The notes under the pieces were generated by a model. That model saw only the letters and a program-made list of their open reading frames with translations. It was not told the origin of the DNA and made no database searches. The position numbers and the translations under genes were made by a program. 64,000 nt of DNA from Comamonas kerstersii (GTDB lineage Bacteria; Pseudomonadota; Gammaproteobacteria; Burkholderiales; Burkholderiaceae_C), in the NCBI RefSeq assembly GCF_008801935.1, contig NZ_VZOT01000008.1, positions 1 to 64,000 on the forward strand. The letters run 5' to 3'. Numbering within the stretch: the stretch's first letter is position 1; the number at the start of each line of letters is the position of its first letter. Below are positions 18,268 through 27,587 of this stretch, piece by piece.

Positions 18268-18460
18268 CAGCCGCAGTTGGAGCCGCGAAACGATGTGCAG
18301 CCATCGCTTCGCTGGCGTTTTCCCTGTGCAGGGCATCCGCAATAGGCACGAGCAAGGGTGAATGCCATAGTCACGGAGTCTGAGGTGCAAGCTCAGCCGC
18401 TGTGATGCTGTATGGGCGGTGTGAGTTGTAAAGAATGACTAAATCAGCAGGAGTACAAAG

Positions 18461-19198
18461 ATGAGCCAGAAAGTAGCGTATGTGACCGGAGGTATGGGAG
18501 GGATTGGTACTGCCATCTGCCAGCGTCTGCATCAGGATGGCTTCAAGGTGATTGCCGGTTGTGGGCCTACCCGTGATTACCAGAAGTGGCTGGATGAACA
18601 AAAAGCCCTGGGCTTTACCTTCTATGCCTCGGTAGGCAATGTGGGGGACTGGAATTCCACAGTGGAAGCCTTTACCCAGGCCAAGGAGGAGCACGGCAGC
18701 ATTGATGTGCTGGTGAATAACGCCGGTATCACACGTGACCGCATGTTCCTGAAGATGACGCCTGAAGATTGGCGCGCCGTGATTGAAACCAATCTGAACT
18801 CCATGTTCAACGTCACCAAGCAGGTGGTGGGTGACATGGTGGAAAAGGGCTGGGGCCGCATCATCAATATCAGCTCGGTCAACGGCGCCAAGGGCCAGGC
18901 CGGTCAGACCAACTACTCCGCCGCCAAGGCTGGCATGCACGGCTTTACCATGGCGCTGGCCCAGGAGCTGGCTGGCAAGGGCGTGACGGTGAACACCGTC
19001 AGCCCCGGCTATATCGGCACCGACATGGTCAAGGCCATTCGCCCTGATGTGCTGGAAAAGATTGTGGGCGTGATTCCCGTCAAGCGCCTGGGTGAGCCCA
19101 AGGAAATTGCCTCCATGGTGTCCTGGCTGGCTTCGGAAGATGGCAGCTATGCAACCGGGGCGGACTTCTCGGTCAACGGCGGTCTGCACATGCACTGA
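18461..19198 (+). CDS. phaB: Acetoacetyl-CoA reductase (NADPH)
   Basis: 245-residue SDR enzyme. It has the nucleotide-binding TGGMGGIG, the NNAG motif, the catalytic Ser in INISSVNG and the YxxxK pair in NYSAAKAG (about 151-155). It reduces acetoacetyl-CoA to (R)-3-hydroxybutyryl-CoA for PhaC. AGGAG lies 8 bases before the ATG. The operon ends at a terminator just after the stop. Confidence 0.95.
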   Translation: MSQKVAYVTGGMGGIGTAICQRLHQDGFKVIAGCGPTRDYQKWLDEQKALGFTFYASVGNVGDWNSTVEAFTQAKEEHGSIDVLVNNAGITRDRMFLKMTPEDWRAVIETNLNSMFNVTKQVVGDMVEKGWGRIINISSVNGAKGQAGQTNYSAAKAGMHGFTMALAQELAGKGVTVNTVSPGYIGTDMVKAIRPDVLEKIVGVIPVKRLGEPKEIASMVSWLASEDGSYATGADFSVNGGLHMH

Positions 19199-19215
19199 GT
19201 CTTGCCTCGCCAAGC

Positions 19216-19245
19216 AAAATGCCCACCGGAAGGTGGGCATTTTTG
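19216..19245 (+). terminator. Intrinsic terminator of the pha operon
   Basis: AAAATGCCCACC-GGAA-GGTGGGCATTTTT begins 18 bases after the phaB stop: a near-perfect 11-12 bp stem with a T tract. Confidence 0.9.
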
Positions 19246-19303
19246 TTGCAGAGCATGGAAGATGAAAGCGGCCGCTGCCACGAGGGCGGGCCTTGCACCC
19301 CTC

Positions 19304-19378
19304 TTACAGACGGATGGGGGCGCGCTTGCGGTCGCGTTCGTCTTCAGGCCAGATGGTGGTAATGGTTTGGGGTTGCAT
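19304..19378 (-). CDS. 24-residue microprotein A (WPEDERDRKRAP motif)
   Basis: A 25-codon minus-strand frame with a strong AAGGAG 8 bases before its ATG. The product begins MQPQTITTIWPEDERDRKRA and ends PIRL. A second frame 109 bases upstream (19488-19562) codes a paralogue of the same length sharing WPEDERDRKRAP. The shared peptide differs at several third codon positions (for example GAC/GAT, CGC/CGT), which points to selection on the peptide. No function is known to me. It converges on the pha operon terminator. Confidence 0.6.
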   Translation of the reverse strand: MQPQTITTIWPEDERDRKRAPIRL

Positions 19379-19487
19379 GGTTTTCACTCCTTTGCCTCTT
19401 TAACGTCCTGATCGCTGGTGGCGTTGACGTCGTTGGTGCAACTGTTTGTTTGCTGCGTTCGAGAATGTGTCGAAGCTGGTGTCGTGC

Positions 19488-19562
19488 TCAGGCGCGCAGA
19501 GGAGCGCGCTTGCGATCACGTTCATCTTCGGGCCAGACAGCTAAAGCTTGTGTGTGGTTCAT
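19488..19562 (-). CDS. 24-residue microprotein B (WPEDERDRKRAP motif)
   Basis: A 25-codon frame with AAGGA 9 bases before its ATG. The product begins MNHTQALAVWPEDERDRKRA and ends PLRA. It is the same length as microprotein A, with the same central motif at the same position. The N-terminal nine residues differ. The two genes are tandem and in the same direction, so they look like an old local duplication. Confidence 0.6.
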   Translation of the reverse strand: MNHTQALAVWPEDERDRKRAPLRA

Positions 19563-19833
19563 GGGGTGTATTCCTTATGTACGAGGAACAACGCAGTTGC
19601 TAGGCAGCGCGTTGACACGCCCGAATAAAAAAAATTTGAAATTTTTTTGTAGCCCTCGGATTGGCCTCTTCTGAAGCTGCTGGTGCGGCCGTGCCGTACA
19701 GGCTGGCTATGCGCTGTATAGGGGAAAATATTGCGTCTCATGCATAACTGCTTGCGCGGGTGGAGAATGCAGCCCCTGCGGTTGGCGAAGGGGAGGAGGT
19801 CCCGGTAGCTGCAGCCCATGGAAGAAAAACGGT
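19563..19833. other. Intergenic region with an A/T tract
   Basis: About 270 bases between microprotein B and the symporter gene. An A8/T7 tract with a central ATTTGAAAT lies at 19626-19650, preceded by TTGACA at 19612, and may be part of a promoter for either direction. Nothing else is supported. Confidence 0.35.
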
Positions 19834-21192
19834 ATGCAACAACTCACAGAATGGCTCCAGGCTCTTAACGGACTGGTCTGGGGCATCCCCATGATCGTGC
19901 TGATACTGGGCACAGGCTTTTATCTGCAGCTGCGTCTGGGCTTGATGCCACTGCGCAATATTGGCTACGGCTTTCGCATGATCTGGAAGAGCCGTTCCGT
20001 GCATGACGCTTCCAGCGGTGATATCTCGCCTTTTGCTGCCTTGATGACGGCGCTGTCTGCCACCGTGGGTACGGGCAATATTGCCGGGGTGGCTACGGCG
20101 ATTGCCGTGGGCGGGCCCGGTGCCCTGTTCTGGATGTGGATGACGGCGCTGGTTGGCATGGCCACCAAGTACGCCGAAGTGGTGGTGGCCGTGAAGTACC
20201 GCGAGAAAAATCCCAGGGGCCATTGGGTGGGCGGCCCCATGTATGCCATCAAGAATGGTCTGGGCCCACGCTGGCGCTGGCTGGGTACGGCGTTTGCCAT
20301 TTTTGGCGGCCTGGCAGGCTTTGGCATTGGTGCCATGGTGCAGGCCAACGGTATTTCTTCGGCCATTGAAGGTGCTTTTGGTGTGCAGACCTGGATCACT
20401 GGTCTGGTGGTCGCAGCCCTCACCGGTGCCGTGGTGCTGGGTGGCATTACCCGGATTGGCGCGGTGGCCGAAAAGCTGATTCCCACCATGTGCGTGGTCT
20501 ACATCCTGTGCGTGCTGTGCGTGCTGGGCACCTTTGCTGACAAGATTCCTGCTGCGTTCGCACTGATTTTTGAGCAGGCTTTCAACCCCACGGCAGCCGT
20601 GGGTGGCTTTGCAGGCTCTACCGTGCTGATGGCCATTCGCATGGGTGTCGCGCGCGGCATTTTCTCCAATGAAGCGGGTCTGGGCACGGCAGGTATTGCG
20701 CAGGCCGCAGGCCAGAGCAAGGACCCCGTGTTTTCGGGCATTGTGGGCATGATGGGCACGTTTATTGACACCATCATCGTCTGCACCATGACGGGCCTGG
20801 CGATTGTGGTCAGCGGCGTGTGGAACAGCGGCGCCAGTGGCGCACTGCTGAGCACACAGAGCTTTGAAGCCGCCATGCCCGGCGTGGGCAAGTATCTGCT
20901 GGCGATTTCGCTGGCACTGTTTGCCTTCACCACCATCTTGGGCTGGGCCTATTACGGCGAAAAGTGCTGGAACTATCTGGTCGGCCCCGTGTGCGAAAAG
21001 CCGTTTCGCCTGCTGTGGGTGATCGGCGTCTATCTGGGGGCGGTCGTGACACTGGATGTGGCCTGGCTGGTGGCGGACACGCTCAACGCGCTGATGGCGA
21101 TTCCCAACCTGATTTCCCTGCTGCTGCTCTCGCCCGTGATTGCGAGGCTGACACGCGAGTACTTTGCCGCGAAGCAGGCTTCAGAGCAGTAA
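19834..21192 (+). CDS. AGCS-family alanine/glycine:cation symporter
   Basis: 452 residues and about 10-11 membrane helices. Family motifs are visible: TALSATVGTGNIAGVATAI, GGPGALFWMW, GGPMYAIKNG and RGIFSNEAGLGTA. The inner-membrane protein takes up alanine or glycine with Na+ or H+ (AgcS/DagA/AlsT type). Monocistronic, and followed by an R1 repeat whose closing stem and T8 tract could serve as terminator. Confidence 0.93.
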   Translation: MQQLTEWLQALNGLVWGIPMIVLILGTGFYLQLRLGLMPLRNIGYGFRMIWKSRSVHDASSGDISPFAALMTALSATVGTGNIAGVATAIAVGGPGALFWMWMTALVGMATKYAEVVVAVKYREKNPRGHWVGGPMYAIKNGLGPRWRWLGTAFAIFGGLAGFGIGAMVQANGISSAIEGAFGVQTWITGLVVAALTGAVVLGGITRIGAVAEKLIPTMCVVYILCVLCVLGTFADKIPAAFALIFEQAFNPTAAVGGFAGSTVLMAIRMGVARGIFSNEAGLGTAGIAQAAGQSKDPVFSGIVGMMGTFIDTIIVCTMTGLAIVVSGVWNSGASGALLSTQSFEAAMPGVGKYLLAISLALFAFTTILGWAYYGEKCWNYLVGPVCEKPFRLLWVIGVYLGAVVTLDVAWLVADTLNALMAIPNLISLLLLSPVIARLTREYFAAKQASEQ

Positions 21193-21234
21193 GTCGTAGC
21201 CCACGGAACTGGGCAATTGCAGTGCCTGAAACTT

Positions 21235-21332
21235 CAAAAACAAGAGCTGCCAGCGCAGATATTTGCTTGTTTTCAGATACAAAACTATCTGAAACGCTGC
21301 AAATACGAGCGCTGGCAGCTATTTTTTTTATA
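21235..21332 (+). repeat. R1 palindromic repeat (best-preserved copy)
   Basis: Outer arms AGAGCTGCCAGCGC and GCGCTGGCAGCT, inner arms TTTCAGATA and TATCTGAAA, and a T8 tract at the end. It lies between the converging symporter and recombinase genes and should fold into a long hairpin able to end transcription. Confidence 0.8.
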
Positions 21333-22323
21333 AGTCCTTATCGTTGTTGAAGTAGGCACGCAGATGCTGCAAGGCATTGGGGTTCTTCATGCCAGAGCGT
21401 GCCAGCACCTCGCTGACGCTGCAGCCAGACTCCAGCCACTGCACCAGCACTGTGTTGCGCAGCACCTGGGGGCCCATGCGTGCAGGCTCGGGCAGCTTGG
21501 CGGCCAACGCCGCCTGGCGCAGGGTTTTGGTGACCAGATGCAGCAGGGTATGGCTGGTCAGCTGCGGGGCTTTGCGCGTGCAAAACAGCGCGCTCTGGCC
21601 CTGCATGGCGTGGTAGCCCGCGCGCGCCTGCAGCCAGGCCTGCAGGGCATGGTGCAACTGGGGGGAGACGGGCAGGGTACGGGTCTGCATGTCGCGCTCG
21701 CCTGCCACCAGCAGGGACTGAATCACACGCGGCTCGTCTTCGCTCCAGCGCAGGTTGCCCACTTCCAGGTGCTTGACTTCCTCGGGCGTGAGGCCCAGCT
21801 CCATCAGCAGCATCAGAATGGCGCGATCGCGGCTGCTGATCAGGTCGTCCGGCTGTGGAATGTGCTGCTGCAGGGCACGCCACATGCGTGGAGAGAGGAT
21901 GGCGCCTTGCGGGTTCTCGCTGGGGGGGATGTCCTGGGCAGCCAGGCCCTGGGCCGGATTGCTGCGTGCCCATTGGTGCAGCACGGCATGGTCGTACACG
22001 CGGTCCAGCACACGCCAGTAGCGCCGGCGCGTGATGTCGCTGGGCTTGTGGTTCTTGGGGCTTTGCGGTGCGTGGTTGATGAACTGCAGCACTTGCACAG
22101 GCGTGGCACGGGCCCAGGCAAAAGGCTGTATGGCTTCGGCCTGCTCGCCAGACAGAAAGCGCAGCCAGGACAGCCAGATAAAGCGGTAAGGCCTGGCGGC
22201 CTCAGGGCTGAGCGGCTCCCAGGGGTTTTGCCCACAGGTCATCAGCCAGTGTTCAAACGCGTTGTCACCGCGCATGGGGATAAGAGGTGTCTCTTCTTCA
22301 GGGAGACAGTGGTTGCTGTGCAA
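21328..22323 (-). CDS. Tyrosine recombinase-like protein with degenerate active site
   Basis: 331 residues. The N-terminal half resembles a core-binding domain (about 30-140) and the C-terminal half the catalytic fold: LMLLMELGLTPEEVKHL, then TSHTLLHLVTKTLR, GPQVLRNTVL and LRAYF. In active enzymes the first of these carries Arg (GLRxxE), but here it is Thr. The HxxR motif reads QVLR, so His is lost and Arg kept. A Tyr is present near the end. It may bind DNA without cutting, or be a domesticated XerC/D relative. No attachment sites or mobile genes surround it. Confidence 0.7.
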   Translation of the reverse strand: MHSNHCLPEEETPLIPMRGDNAFEHWLMTCGQNPWEPLSPEAARPYRFIWLSWLRFLSGEQAEAIQPFAWARATPVQVLQFINHAPQSPKNHKPSDITRRRYWRVLDRVYDHAVLHQWARSNPAQGLAAQDIPPSENPQGAILSPRMWRALQQHIPQPDDLISSRDRAILMLLMELGLTPEEVKHLEVGNLRWSEDEPRVIQSLLVAGERDMQTRTLPVSPQLHHALQAWLQARAGYHAMQGQSALFCTRKAPQLTSHTLLHLVTKTLRQAALAAKLPEPARMGPQVLRNTVLVQWLESGCSVSEVLARSGMKNPNALQHLRAYFNNDKDL

Positions 22324-22414
22324 TGCGATGCGTCTTCCAAAAACAATGGGCCAACTGAAAAACTCAGGCCGTGTTTATAGCTGTTTCTGAAGATGCTATG
22401 CCGCAAAGTGCAGG

Positions 22415-24466
22415 CTAGTGCACATGCCTCTGATCACTGACGGCAGGAATTTCCCGGGCATGTGGGCTGTGGATGGCGGCTTTCATCAGGTCGCTGGCGG
22501 AAAAGCGGTCATCCAGCGTAGAGGCATGGCTGATGCGCAGCATCTGGACATGGAACCTGAGGTAGTGGTGCTGCACCTCCTGTATGGAGCGGGTCAGGCG
22601 GTCCACAAGAGCAGCAAATGACGCAGCGTCCTTGATGCCAGGCAGCAGCACGGCCAGCAGGTCCTTGCTGTAGCGCGACAGCGTATCGGTGCAGCGCAGC
22701 TGCTGCTCCAAGAGCTGCGCCAGCAGGCGCTGGGCGTTGTTCAAATCGTGAGGTGTAGCTTGGTCATCGAGCACAAACTGCACGCACACCACGCCCGCAT
22801 GGGTGGACTTTCGATGGGAACTGATGAGCTGGCTGGTCAGTCGGTCCATGAACAGCTTTCGGGTCGGCAGCCCCGTGCTGCTGTCATGCAGCTCTGCATG
22901 TGGCAGCATGACCTCCAGGCTGGGGCGCTCGCTGATATCGCTGATCACCACGATGAAGTGGTGGGGGCGCTTGATCTCATTGAGCACGGGAGAGATGGAA
23001 ATACGCTGCATCCAGACCTGGCCATTGCTGCGGGTGAGCAGCACCTCAGCCTGCCAGTGCTGCTCGGTGGCCAGGGTATGCCACAGCCCGCTCATGTCGG
23101 GGGGGATATCTGCAGTTTCGTAAAGCCATGGCAGTGATTTGCCAATGCAGTCCTGCCTGTGCATTTCCATCAGGCGCTCAAAGGACGGATTGACATCCGT
23201 GATGTTGTAGTGCGCATCCATGATGGCAACGCCCTCATGTACGTGGTGAAAGACGCTGGCAGCAATGCGCAGCTGTGCGTCTGCACGCTTGCGCTCCGAG
23301 ATGTCCTGTAGATAGGCAACAAAAATCAGCCCTGAAGGGGTGATCGCCTTACCCAGTGACAGCTGCAGGGGAATGAGCTTGCCGTCTTTGTGTATGCCCA
23401 GCACTTCGCGGTGTTTGTTGGTAATCGGTTTGCCCACGTGCTGAAGGTGGCCTTCCAGAAAGGCATTGTGCTGCTCTGCCAGAGGTGAAGGCATGAGCAT
23501 ATTGACGCTGCGGCCCAGTACTTCTTCCTTGGTGTAGCCAAACAGTTGCTGCGCCATGGAGTTGTATTCAAGGATGATGCCGCGGGCATCGGTGCTGATG
23601 AAGCCCGCATCGGCTGCTTCCACCATGGCAAACAGACGGGCATCGCGGGCTGCAGCAGCGTGCCAGTGGTCGCGGTAGCGCATGGCTGCATGCGCCAGCC
23701 CCAGAATGACAAACACGGAACCTGCGATGGAGGCAATAAACAGTGACAGCATCTGGCTGCCATGCAGATCAGGCATGGCCGATGGCAGGGACTCACTCGT
23801 TCCAGGCAATGCAATGCGCATGGCATGCATGGAGAGGTAGTGCATATTGGCGATGGCGGCCGCCAGCAGGGAAGGGGGGAGCCAGCGCCAGTACAGCAGG
23901 TTTGTGCCACGGGCATGCTGTTCCACCCAGCGGTAGCTGGCAAAGCTCAGAATGCTCAGAGCGACGCCTGCGACGCTGGCCAGCAGGAACTGCGGCAGGT
24001 CCAGGCGCACCACTCCATCAATATAGGCAGCGCCAAGGCCGCTGTAATGCATGACCGTCACGCCAAGGCCAAACAGGCTGCCGCCCAGCAGCATGCGCGC
24101 TGTGCTCATGGGCTGGCTTTGCAAGGTCCAGATGGCAATGCCTGCGGCAGCCAGACTGGGCAGGATGGAGGCGGCAGTTTTCCAGACGCTGTAGCTCACA
24201 TGCGTGGGCAGCTGCATGGCCAGCATGCCGGTGAAGTGCATGCACCAGATGCCAAAACCGAGCACGATGGCAGTGCACAGCCAGGCAATGCGCTGGTGAC
24301 TGTGCGCGGCGGCACCCTGGTTGTTGCGCAGGATGTAAAAGCCAATATGGCAGCTGACAAAGGCAATCAGCAAAGACAGCAGCACAACCCCTAGGCTGTG
24401 AGGCACATGGGTAATGAGATGTGAACTGGGGACGTTGATGTGCTCAAACACGCTCAAACCAAGCAT
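22415..24466 (-). CDS. MHYT-PAS-PAS protein with degenerate GGDEF domain
   Basis: 683 residues, preceded by AGGAG. Residues about 15-260 form a seven-helix MHYT sensor with three copies of the metal-binding motif (MHFTGM, MHYSGL, MHYLSM), proposed in the family to sense O2, CO or NO. Two PAS domains follow (about 275-395, 400-520; ISERKRADAQL marks the end of the first). The C-terminal 150 residues align with a GGDEF domain (DSSTGLPTRKLFMDRL) but read RYSKDLLAVLLP where active cyclases have RxGGDEF, so cyclase activity should be lost. No EAL domain follows. It may act by protein contact or ligand sensing. Confidence 0.82.
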   Translation of the reverse strand: MLGLSVFEHINVPSSHLITHVPHSLGVVLLSLLIAFVSCHIGFYILRNNQGAAAHSHQRIAWLCTAIVLGFGIWCMHFTGMLAMQLPTHVSYSVWKTAASILPSLAAAGIAIWTLQSQPMSTARMLLGGSLFGLGVTVMHYSGLGAAYIDGVVRLDLPQFLLASVAGVALSILSFASYRWVEQHARGTNLLYWRWLPPSLLAAAIANMHYLSMHAMRIALPGTSESLPSAMPDLHGSQMLSLFIASIAGSVFVILGLAHAAMRYRDHWHAAAARDARLFAMVEAADAGFISTDARGIILEYNSMAQQLFGYTKEEVLGRSVNMLMPSPLAEQHNAFLEGHLQHVGKPITNKHREVLGIHKDGKLIPLQLSLGKAITPSGLIFVAYLQDISERKRADAQLRIAASVFHHVHEGVAIMDAHYNITDVNPSFERLMEMHRQDCIGKSLPWLYETADIPPDMSGLWHTLATEQHWQAEVLLTRSNGQVWMQRISISPVLNEIKRPHHFIVVISDISERPSLEVMLPHAELHDSSTGLPTRKLFMDRLTSQLISSHRKSTHAGVVCVQFVLDDQATPHDLNNAQRLLAQLLEQQLRCTDTLSRYSKDLLAVLLPGIKDAASFAALVDRLTRSIQEVQHHYLRFHVQMLRISHASTLDDRFSASDLMKAAIHSPHAREIPAVSDQRHVH

Positions 24467-24612
24467 GTGAACTCCTGGGTATCTCTGGCGGCGCTGCGCA
24501 TGCGATGAAGGCGACCAAGTACTGGCGTACGCGGCTAAATTTGATTGCTATAGAAATATTTTTGGTTACTTTCCAGGCCATGTCTGTAGGAAGAGTCTTG
24601 GAACTTCACTTT

Positions 24613-25260
24613 TCATGACATTTTTGCGGCCTGCAACCCATTGCTGAAGTGCGTAAGCATGGCTTGGCGGCTGCCCTGCGCATTTCGAGCCAGCAGCTGC
24701 TGCATCAGCGCTTCATGCTCCTGCAGGCTGTCCTGTGTGCGCCCCTGCTTGAACAGGGACTGGTGGCGGTTGAGCTTCATGACCTTGCGCAGGTCAGTCA
24801 CCGTCTGCAGCAGAAAGCGGTTGTCGCACAGCGTCAGCAGTTGCAGATGAAAGGCTTCGTTGATCTGGAAAAACCGGTTGGCATCGTCCACCGCGGCGCA
24901 CAGAGACTGGTGCAGGGCGTGCAGCTGCTGCAGCTGCGCATCCGAGGCCTGCTGGGCCACGGTGGCGGCAGCATCGCTTTCCAGCAAGGCCAGCAGGTGG
25001 TACACATCGCGCATGTCTTTTTCGGATGTCTCGGTCACATAGGCACCACGGCGCGGCTTCATGGTGACCAGGCCTTCTGCGGCCAGCACTTTCAGTGCTT
25101 CACGCAAAGGCGTGCGGCTGATGCCAAATTCCTCTGCCAGCTTCATTTCATCAATCCAGTCACCAGACTGGAGTTCGCGCTGGTAGATGCGCTGGCGTAC
25201 CAGTTCAGCCACCTGGAGGTACAAGGGCTTGGGTGCAAGCAGGGGGGTAGTTTCTGTCAT
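24613..25260 (-). CDS. GntR-family regulator, FCD (FadR-like) subfamily
   Basis: 215 residues from ATG 25260 (MTETTPLLAPKPLYLQ); the longer frame runs through the divergent promoter. The N-terminal winged helix carries the GntR pattern (EEFGISRTPLREALKVLAAEGL), and the C-terminal helical FCD domain (about 85-205) should bind a small acid or acyl compound. It diverges from the methylmalonyl-CoA mutase gene across 123 bases containing a perfect 16-bp AT-rich palindrome, so it probably controls the propionate/methylmalonyl genes and itself. Confidence 0.9.
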   Translation of the reverse strand: MTETTPLLAPKPLYLQVAELVRQRIYQRELQSGDWIDEMKLAEEFGISRTPLREALKVLAAEGLVTMKPRRGAYVTETSEKDMRDVYHLLALLESDAAATVAQQASDAQLQQLHALHQSLCAAVDDANRFFQINEAFHLQLLTLCDNRFLLQTVTDLRKVMKLNRHQSLFKQGRTQDSLQEHEALMQQLLARNAQGSRQAMLTHFSNGLQAAKMS

Positions 25261-25304
25261 GGGTCTTAGGGGGCTTTCCCTAGGCCGGTGTTTCGTAGTT
25301 ATGT

Positions 25305-25320
25305 ATTCATAATTATGAAT
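25305..25320. promoter_or_regulatory. Candidate operator palindrome
   Basis: ATTCATAATTATGAAT is a perfect 16-bp palindrome between the divergent GntR gene and the mutase gene. FCD-type GntR proteins usually bind short AT-rich palindromes of this kind, so it is the likely autoregulatory and mutase operator. Confidence 0.6.
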
Positions 25321-25383
25321 CACAAGCAGTGCGGAAAAACTGGCGTTTTCCAGCACAAGACTATTACGGAGACAGTTCTAGCC

Positions 25384-27573
25384 ATGGGCATCGACAGCAA
25401 ACAGGGCCAGACAGCGGCCACTGCCACATCTGAATTTCCATCAGCCAGCCTCGCAGACTGGGAAAAAGCCGCCGCCAAGGCTGCACCGCAGGGGGATATC
25501 AGCCAGCTCAACTGGACCACGCCGGACGGCATCACGGTCAAGCCGCTGTATACGGCGCAGGACACGCAAGACCTGCCCTATGCAGATACTTTGCCCGGGT
25601 TTGCGCCCTTTATTCGCGGCCCGCAGGCCACCATGTATGCAGGCCGCCCATGGACGATCCGCCAGTACGCGGGTTTTTCTACGGCCGAAGAGTCCAACGC
25701 TTTTTATCGCAAGGCACTGGCCGCCGGGGGGCAGGGGGTGTCTGTGGCGTTTGATCTGGCCACGCACCGCGGTTACGACTCGGACCACCCGCGCGTGACG
25801 GGGGACGTGGGCAAGGCCGGTGTGGCGATTGACTCGGTGGAGGACATGAAAGTCCTGTTCAACGGCATTCCGCTGGACAAGGTGTCTGTGTCCATGACCA
25901 TGAACGGGGCTGTGCTGCCCGTGCTGGCGGGCTATGTGGTCGCAGCGGAAGAGCAGGGCGTGTCGCAGGACCAGCTCTCCGGAACCATTCAGAACGACAT
26001 TCTGAAAGAGTTCATGGTGCGCAACACCTATATCTACCCGCCCCAGCCCTCGATGCGCATCATTGGCGACATCATCGAGTACACGAGCCAGCACATGCCC
26101 AAGTTCAACTCGATCTCGATCTCGGGCTACCACATGCAGGAAGCCGGGGCCAACCAGGCGCTGGAACTGGCCTTTACGCTGGCCGATGGCAAGGAATATG
26201 TGAAGACCGCCATTGCCAAGGGCATGGATGTGGACGACTTTGCCGGTCGCCTGTCCTTCTTCTGGGCCATTGGTATGAACTTCTATTTAGAGATTGCCAA
26301 GATGCGCGCTGCCCGCCTGCTGTGGTGCCGCATCATGAAAGACTTCGGTGCCAAAAAGCCCAAGAGCCTGATGCTGCGCACCCACTGCCAGACCTCCGGC
26401 TGGAGCCTGACGGAGCAAGACCCGTACAACAACGTGGTGCGCACCACCATCGAGGCCATGGCCGCCGTATTCGGTGGCACGCAGTCGCTGCACACCAACA
26501 GCTTTGATGAAGCCATTGCCCTGCCCACAGAGTTTTCGGCCCGGATTGCGCGCAACACCCAGCTCATCATTCAGGAAGAAACCCACATCACCAATGTGAT
26601 TGACCCCTGGGCAGGTTCCTACATGATGGAAAAGCTGACCCAGGAAATGGCCGACAAGGCCTGGGCCATCATCGAAGAAGTCGAGGCCATGGGCGGCATG
26701 ACGCAAGCCGTGGATTCTGGCTGGGCCAAGCTCAAGATCGAAGCTGCCGCAGCCGAAAAGCAGGCGCGCATTGACTCTGGCAAGGACGTCATCGTTGGCG
26801 TCAACAAATACAAGCTGGCCAAGGAAGACCCCGTCGATATCCTGGAGGTGGACAACGTCAAGGTGCGCGAAAGCCAGATTGCGCGCCTCCAGGATTTGAA
26901 GCAAAAACGCGATGCAGCCAAGGTGCAGCACGCGCTGGATGCTCTCACTAACGCAGCGCAGACCGGCGAGGGCAATCTGCTGGATCTGGCTATTGCGGCC
27001 ATTCGCCTGCGCGCTACCGTGGGTGAAGTGTCGGATGCGCTCGAAAAAGTTTTTGGCCGCCACCGTGCGGATACCCAGAAGGTGACTGGTGTGTATGCAG
27101 CAGCCTATGACTCAGCCCAAGGCTGGGAGCAGCTCAAGCAAGAAATCAACACCGCTGCCGAGCTGCTGGGCCGCCGCCCGCGCGTGATGATCGCCAAGCT
27201 GGGGCAGGACGGACATGACCGGGGTGCCAAGGTGGTGGCCACTGCTTTTGCTGATCTGGGCTTTGATGTGGACATGGGGCCGCTGTTCCAGACGCCCGAG
27301 GAATGCGCGCGCCAGGCCATTGAGAACGATGTGCATGCCGTGGGCGTCTCGACCCTGGCCGCAGGCCACAAGACCTTGGTGCCCGCCATCATTGAAGCAC
27401 TCAAGCAGCAGGGCGCAGACGACATCATTGTCTTTGTGGGGGGGGTCGTGCCTGCGCAGGACTATGACTTTCTGTTCCAGGCAGGGGTCAAGGGCGTCTA
27501 TGGCCCCGGCACGCCCATTCCCGCCAGTGCCAAGGATGTGCTGGAACACATCAAGAAAGCGGCAGGCCTGTAA
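25384..27573 (+). CDS. scpA: Methylmalonyl-CoA mutase (single-chain)
   Basis: 729 residues from ATG 25384 ([11 protein letters not shown]). It interconverts (R)-methylmalonyl-CoA and succinyl-CoA using adenosylcobalamin. The catalytic barrel comes first ([36 protein letters not shown]), the linker near residue 550, and the B12 domain at the C-terminus with DGHDRGAKV (His near 610), the lower cobalt ligand. The length matches the homodimeric E. coli Sbm type. meaB follows 14 bases later. The operon is likely repressed by the divergent GntR protein. Confidence 0.96.
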   Translation: MGIDSKQGQTAATATSEFPSASLADWEKAAAKAAPQGDISQLNWTTPDGITVKPLYTAQDTQDLPYADTLPGFAPFIRGPQATMYAGRPWTIRQYAGFSTAEESNAFYRKALAAGGQGVSVAFDLATHRGYDSDHPRVTGDVGKAGVAIDSVEDMKVLFNGIPLDKVSVSMTMNGAVLPVLAGYVVAAEEQGVSQDQLSGTIQNDILKEFMVRNTYIYPPQPSMRIIGDIIEYTSQHMPKFNSISISGYHMQEAGANQALELAFTLADGKEYVKTAIAKGMDVDDFAGRLSFFWAIGMNFYLEIAKMRAARLLWCRIMKDFGAKKPKSLMLRTHCQTSGWSLTEQDPYNNVVRTTIEAMAAVFGGTQSLHTNSFDEAIALPTEFSARIARNTQLIIQEETHITNVIDPWAGSYMMEKLTQEMADKAWAIIEEVEAMGGMTQAVDSGWAKLKIEAAAAEKQARIDSGKDVIVGVNKYKLAKEDPVDILEVDNVKVRESQIARLQDLKQKRDAAKVQHALDALTNAAQTGEGNLLDLAIAAIRLRATVGEVSDALEKVFGRHRADTQKVTGVYAAAYDSAQGWEQLKQEINTAAELLGRRPRVMIAKLGQDGHDRGAKVVATAFADLGFDVDMGPLFQTPEECARQAIENDVHAVGVSTLAAGHKTLVPAIIEALKQQGADDIIVFVGGVVPAQDYDFLFQAGVKGVYGPGTPIPASAKDVLEHIKKAAGL

Positions 27574-27587
27574 CTGGGGAGCGCATC

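Noticed and set aside
15181-18390. 1069-codon minus-strand open frame across the pha genes
   Set aside because: It is the antisense of phaC and phaA, whose families and motifs are clear; long antisense frames are common in GC-rich DNA.
18268-18460. Possible further R2 copy between phaA and phaB (GCTTCGCTGG string)
   Set aside because: The core TTGCCGTA and the paired 8-bp arms are missing.
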